From Flaccisagitta enflata (Eukaryota; Chaetognatha; Sagittoidea; Aphragmophora): a DNA stretch of 64,000 nt. The notes under the pieces were generated by a model. That model was not told the origin of the DNA. It saw only the letters and a program-made list of their open reading frames with translations, and made no database searches. The DNA is taken from positions 41,726,001 through 41,790,000 of the forward strand of contig OZ231128.1 of assembly GCA_965153355.1 (NCBI GenBank), written 5' to 3'. The position numbers were made by a program, and so were the translations under genes. Each line of letters begins with the position of its first letter. Within the stretch, counting starts at the first letter, position 1. Of this stretch, positions 59,400 to 64,000 are shown one piece after another.

Positions 59400-60540
59400 A
59401 TCTGCTTAAAATGCTGGAAGCTATACATCTTTCCCTTTGAAACATTTTTCCCGTAGAAATTGGCAATAATTTGATGCCGCACTTCTGGTAAAAAACCCTC
59501 TATCTCCCTCTTCATGCAGGAAAGTCCCTAACATCGCTTTTCTACGTCAAAGCACTACGTCTTAGCTATCTCTTAAATCTACCCAGTGCAAACGAGCATG
59601 CAATTTGACAAGTCAAAACGGTTTATACGATATTTTTTGTTTTTATCTATTCAAAGATTTTTTATTGAGATAACGGTTTTGTAGTTGGTAATCATCAATT
59701 TTTTGCTTTGAAAAGCGTTTTTCTGCTCCATATGCTTAGGAAATGTGAGAAGAAAGGATGCCAAATTGATGGATTTTTAACAAAAATTGATTCTTGTGCA
59801 TAGACATGTCTCGCGTGAAAAACCGAATCTATCTCTGAATTCAAAATTTTGCATTTTGAAAAACATGGCATCAGTCAGCTGGGGAGTATTGGGGGTAGTA
59901 GCCCTAGTTACCATTACTTTCTACCTCTTCTTCTGGCCGTGCATTTGCATTGTAAATGACTTTTCCCAACAAAAATCGATAAACAAACAGAAAGACAATC
60001 ACCAGAGGTTCAGTTTGATACCAAATTTGCAACATTCCAACGCATTTGACATGATTTGCAATGGTCAGGTATAAAACGGCGATGAAATATCGAAAACATG
60101 CCTAACTTTGATTTTGATCAAATTTGTATCGGAGGTAGTCTTTATCCAGTAGAGTTTACAGGAAAAGTCTTTTGAACTCGGACTCACCACCTTAACAGCT
60201 AAATTGAGCATAAAAAAAAAACGGGGTTATTAGGTTTAATTACTCCCCCAGTCACTAGTTTCAATACCCATTTTTGGACATGAAGTGATTAAGAGGTATC
60301 AATTCTATTACCTTCATTGTCATTAGATCTAGTGACTTTCCCTCAAAACGCCACAACTCTGAGAACATAACCAGAAATTGCAATTAGGAAGCTTCGCTAA
60401 CAAGCAAAATTGAATATCAGTCCGATGCGGACTATAGTTCAAGGTGGCTTAAAAGTGAAAGCGTGCATAACTTTGGCATTTTTCAACCGATTTAGCGGAA
60501 ATTTGATATTGAGTCTCTAAATGGAAGGACTCAACGTATG
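59400..60540. other. A/T-rich sequence, no gene supported
   Basis: 59810-59870 is a diverged arm of the inverted repeat at 62749. The phrases AACTTTGGCATTTTTCAACC and GATTTAGCGGAAATTTG recur at 60470, 61225 and 61625, suggesting remnants of one A/T-rich element. Confidence 0.4.
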
Positions 60541-60542
60541 TA

Positions 60543-61134
60543 CAGGGTCATCAATCTCGATTGAGAAAAAGTATTAAGGTTATACTCTCAGATGCTTCTT
60601 TTCAATGACCTGGAATTGATTTTCCTATATAGTACTATGTTTGACGTTTTTTGTGTCCAAATCTCATTGGTCTGTGTCAATTATTTTGTCCACAACATCA
60701 ATTTGAAGTAAAACAAGTATTTGTGGCTGAAGCTCAATTCATCCTTTTTTCATCAAAAGTAAGTTTCCCTTATTTTCGATCAGTTTGAGCTACAAATGCT
60801 AAAATAGTCTCAAATCACAAATGTTTTTTTCAAAATTCATAAAGATATCTTCAACTGGGACAAATCTTACATTTGCTGCTCAATCCAATGAAAAATAAGA
60901 GCAAATCAAAGCAAACAGTTTTAATAACCTAAGGCTAAATCTAGCTATATCTGAAAATGCTTGTTTTTACTTAAGTTGATGTTGTGGACAAAGTATTTTA
61001 CTCAGACCAATGAAATTTTGACACAAAAAACGTCAAGCAAGGTACTGTAAAAGAAAACAAATTCCAGACCAGTGAGGACAAGCAGCTGAGAGCAAAAGCT
61101 TAACACTTTTTCCCAGTCCAGATCGATGACCCTG
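60543..61134. mobile_element. 592-bp foldback element with ~180-bp inverted arms
   Basis: TA|CAGGGTCATCAATCT at the left and the inverted AGATCGATGACCCTG|TA at the right. The arms stay homologous inward for about 180 bp (both contain TTGACGTTTTTTGTGTC and TTGTCCACAACATCAA). The TA target duplication is intact. Non-coding. Confidence 0.85.
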
Positions 61135-61801
61135 TATGTGATCTATTTGCATTTGAGCATGCCAACCGGTCAAACCAGCCTACCACTCAACCAGCCAACC
61201 AACCTAAAAGTGAAAAACTTCCATAACTTTGACATTTTTCAACCAATTTGGCTGAAATTTGGTATGGAAGAGCTCATCCGCAATAATTAATGATCATTTC
61301 TATAAAATGTAAAAATCCTGATCAAAACAAACATGTACTAATTGATACTAGCTAACCTAATTGAATTACAAAGATCGCTTTTGTATGTTTCAATGGATAT
61401 GATAGAGGCTAATTAGCACAGCTTAAAACGCGAATGCCTCTGTTTTCTTTTTTCCTTAAAATCAAAGTTTTCTTTTTCAGTTCAAATTTTTTCATTACTT
61501 AGTCTGAAGGCAGTAAACCCTATTTCAAATGATCTGAGGCAATCTGCAATGCATATGCACACTATTTATCCTATCAAACCAGCCTACCCAACCAGCCTAC
61601 CAGCCTAAAAGTGAAAGATTTGCATAACTTTGCTATTTTTCAACCGATTTGCTTAAAACTTGGTTTGGAGACTCAGAATGGAAAAACTCCACTCATGTAT
61701 AAAGATCATTGACACCAGCCAAAAACGAATTGGTTATCATATCGCCCTTGGGCGACTGCACTGGTTGCATCACTGCTCCTTCCCAAAAGCGTGTTTGCCC
61801 T
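61135..61801. other. A/T-rich sequence with repeated phrases
   Basis: CATAACTTTGACATTTTTCA and CATAACTTTGCTATTTTTCA mark two diverged copies about 400 bp apart; CCAGCCTACCACTCAACC-type phrases also recur. Confidence 0.4.
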
Positions 61802-62272
61802 TTTTGGGCAGTGGCCCCAAAAGGGCCGAAATCCTGTAGAACACAGCCTTGAGGCTGGATCTGAGCCTTGAGGCTGGGGTCTGAGCCCTGAGTTTGTGAT
61901 TTGAGCCTCAAGACTGGGATTTGGTTCTGAAGGTTGGAATTTGAGCCTAGAGGCTGGAATTTGAGCCTGGAGGCTGGAAATTAAGCCTGGAGGCTGGGAT
62001 CTGAGCCTTTAGGTTAGGATTTGGGCCTCAAGGCTGGGATTTGAGCCTCAAGGCTGGGATTTGAGTCTCAAGGCTGGGATTTGAGCCTTGAGGCTGAGAT
62101 TTGAGCTTCAAGGCAAGAATTTGGGCCTTGAAGCAAGAATTTTACCTTTAGATTAAGATTTTGGCCCCACAGCTGGGATATGAGCTTTGAAGGGGGTGGA
62201 TGGACGGAGAAGGAGGAGAAATTTGTCCTGTGTGAAAGCATGGGTCCCCCCTTTGGGGCCGCTGCCCAAAAG
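61802..62272. mobile_element. Family B with 20-bp GAGGCTGGGATTTGAGCC cargo
   Basis: Left unit TTTGGGCAGTGGCCCCAAAA and ATCCTGTAGAACACAG, cargo at 61845-62190 repeating TTGAGGCTGGGATTTGAGCC, right unit CCTTTGGGGCCGCTGCCC. Confidence 0.72.
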
Positions 62273-62748
62273 GAAAATCAAACTCTGCCGTAGGTCTCGA
62301 AAAGCCGAAGGTATTCTTTGACTTTTTTTCCAAATGACATTGATGCATGCATAATTCATGGAATAATTCACTCCAACTGAAAGTGGCAAGCAGCATGAAG
62401 ATGGCACCACAGGCCTTAGAATTTGACTTTTTCCTAGGAGAACCTTGATCAATAATTAAGTTTGAAGGATGGAATGGTGGAAGGTAATGTGAAATGAAAA
62501 ATTGGCTGATACACATGTGATAATTTCTGAGCATTACGTCAAGGTGCACAGGAAGGGGCAATTTTCACGGTCAAATCCTATTCTAGATGAAAAGTAAAAT
62601 GAAGAATTGACAATTTTTTAAAAAGAAATCATGTTTTAGTATCATTTATTCATTTTTTTGCATTGAGAATCCTTTATGTGTTCAAAATCAGTTGGAAAAA
62701 TTGAGAGAAAAAAATCAAAAATAAACCTCCATTCCTTGACTTGTCTTA

Positions 62749-62890
62749 CGTGAAATTCTTAATCTGTCTCTGAATGCATAAATTTGCATTTTTAAAAACA
62801 TGGCCCTGTTCTAAAAACATATAGGAAAGGGGCCATGTTCTTAGAAATGCAAAATTTTGCATTCAGAGACAGATTAAGAATTTCACGCAA
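62749..62890. repeat. Near-perfect inverted repeat, ~57-bp arms
   Basis: Both arms read GTGAAATTCTTAATCTGTCT inward to AACATGGCCC, around a ~16-bp loop. A single diverged copy of one arm is at 59810-59870. Could fold as a long hairpin; family unknown. Confidence 0.75.
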
Positions 62891-63331
62891 AATGATTTTC
62901 CAAAATTACTGCAACTGCAACTTACGGCTCGTGCCCAGCAACTGCAACTGCAACTGCAACTGCAACTTACGGCTCGTGCCCAGCCACAATTAGTGCCCCT
63001 GCTAAAAAAAATATGCCTCTGCCCATCGAAATCACTGCCCCTGCCCATCTGCATTACTGCCCCTACTTATTGGCCGTGTATCTATTAAGTTCAGGCATGC
63101 ACTGTGTCAAAACAGGTGCGCGAAAAACATTTTATTGAAAACCGGGAGTGAAACGCTGCCATCAGACATCATTTTTCGCCATTTGCCGTCATCAAAAAGT
63201 ATTTTTGATACAAAATTCGAAATCTACGTCCAAAATTGTGTCGAGTAAGGGGCTATGTGCAGATTTTCTCCTTGACTGGGAATGTTTTTTTGTATGAAAA
63301 CTGTGAAAAAAACTTTGTCAATCAGCTCTAG
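62891..63331. other. Unique sequence with a small duplication
   Basis: AACTTACGGCTCGTGCCCAG occurs twice within 55 bp (62920 and 62964), separated by (CAACTG)n. Fragments GCCCCTGCCCAT and GGCCGTGTATC recall family A. Confidence 0.45.
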
Positions 63332-63718
63332 TTTTTAGTCGCGTGCTACGCGACTCTATGACCCGCTATTTCTGTCGGTCGGTTGGTCTGTCCATCTGTT
63401 GGTTGGTCACCATTAGTTTTTTTTTTGTAAATATTGTTATTCTAAAGCCATTATAAGTCATTCTAAGTCATCTTAAGTCATCTTAAGTCATTTTAAGTCA
63501 TTTCAAGTCATTTTAAGTCACTAATGCAATTCAAAGTCAATGCTATTAAAAGTCAATGCTATTAAAAGTCAATGTCATTAATAGTCAATGCCATTCAAAG
63601 TCAATGCTATTAAAAGTCAATACCATTAAAAGTCAATGCCATTAATAGTCAAAGTCATTAAAAGTCATTCTAAGTCTTTTTAAGTCATTAAAAGTCATTG
63701 CAAAAAGTGTTATGTATA
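63332..63718 (+). mobile_element. Family A, right end replaced by a family B element
   Basis: TTTTTAGTCGCGTGCTACGC and GTCGGTCGGTTGGTCTGTCC, then AAGTCATT/AAAAGTCAATGC repeats to 63715, where a family B element begins instead of the expected right end. Confidence 0.65.
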
Positions 63719-64000
63719 ACTAGTCATCCAAGGATCGCACATGGTCAGCAGTACCCAATGCCCTGCTTGGAGTGATCAGCGGAAGAACTGGAGTGAGAGT
63801 AGGGCAGCGGCCCCAAAACGCCAATGTCCTGTAGAACACAAGGGTGAATTTCCAGACATCTTGAGAAGGCACATTGAAGGGCTGATTTGATTGATTGGAG
63901 CTCAGTAATGAGGCATGTAGGGGCTGATTGGGGGGTTCCAGGGCTCAAACGAGATCAGGGATAAGGGCAGATTAGGGACAGGAGAGGGTTATGTGGAAAG
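63719..64000 (+). mobile_element. Family B, cut by the window end
   Basis: AACTAGTCATCCAAGGATCG, GGTCAGCAGTACCCAATGCC, GGGCAGCGGCCCCAAAACGC and TGTCCTGTAGAACACAAGGG, followed by diverged cargo. Confidence 0.7.

Overview
This is a eukaryotic, almost certainly metazoan, nuclear window. The evidence is: (i) a multi-exon cyclooxygenase (prostaglandin G/H synthase) homologue with GT-AG introns, a signal peptide, an EGF module and a C-terminal KDEL-like tetrapeptide; (ii) two decayed non-LTR retrotransposon reverse transcriptases of animal type; (iii) extreme microsatellite density. The species cannot be named from the sequence; a marine or other invertebrate is a reasonable guess. Most long open frames here are microsatellites read as protein (poly-Leu/Ser, Cys-Val, Arg-Glu, Phe-Leu, Asp, His, Gln) and are not genes.

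Layout. 1-14 kb: intergenic DNA with di-, tri- and tetranucleotide arrays, several hairpin-ended repeats (called family A here) and a 998-bp TIR element at 6611-7608. 14-15 kb: a foldback element next to a plausible unidentified coding exon on the minus strand (14744-15026). 16-21 kb: simple repeats and two small TIR elements with TA target duplications. 22.35-22.85 kb: a minus-strand gene for a small secreted Pro/Thr-rich, Cys-rich protein. 23-31 kb: a 755-bp TIR element, a 0.5-kb ATTC array, a higher-order CCATCA array and an E-box cluster. 31.7-35 kb: three elements of a second hairpin-ended family (family B), each carrying a different minisatellite. 36-40 kb: arrays, including a telomere-like tract inside an inverted repeat. 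40.6-42.0 kb: a 5'-truncated LINE on the minus strand. 43-48 kb: a 1.45-kb family A element with two long minisatellites, then more simple repeats. 49.64-57.26 kb: the cyclooxygenase-like gene on the minus strand, 11 coding exons, with repeats in many introns. 57.5-64 kb: a second LINE fragment, a foldback element and further family A and B copies.

Main result. The cyclooxygenase-like gene was assembled by hand from exons that join in phase to exactly 626 codons including the stop (counting from the Met at 57250). Peroxidase and radical residues are kept (distal Gln/His, proximal His388, Tyr385). Residues that bind the fatty-acid carboxylate and the aspirin-acetylated serine are replaced (Arg120 to Leu, Tyr355 to Ser, Ser530 to Ala), and His386 is Arg. 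One in-frame TAA interrupts exon 6 where the family has Gln. It is therefore either a recently inactivated gene, a null allele, a sequencing error, or a recoded gene.

Second result. Two interspersed repeat families share one architecture: a hairpin end, then a (CCGT/CGGT)n-like tetranucleotide tract, then a copy-specific minisatellite, then a conserved opposite end. The minisatellite cargo differs completely between copies.
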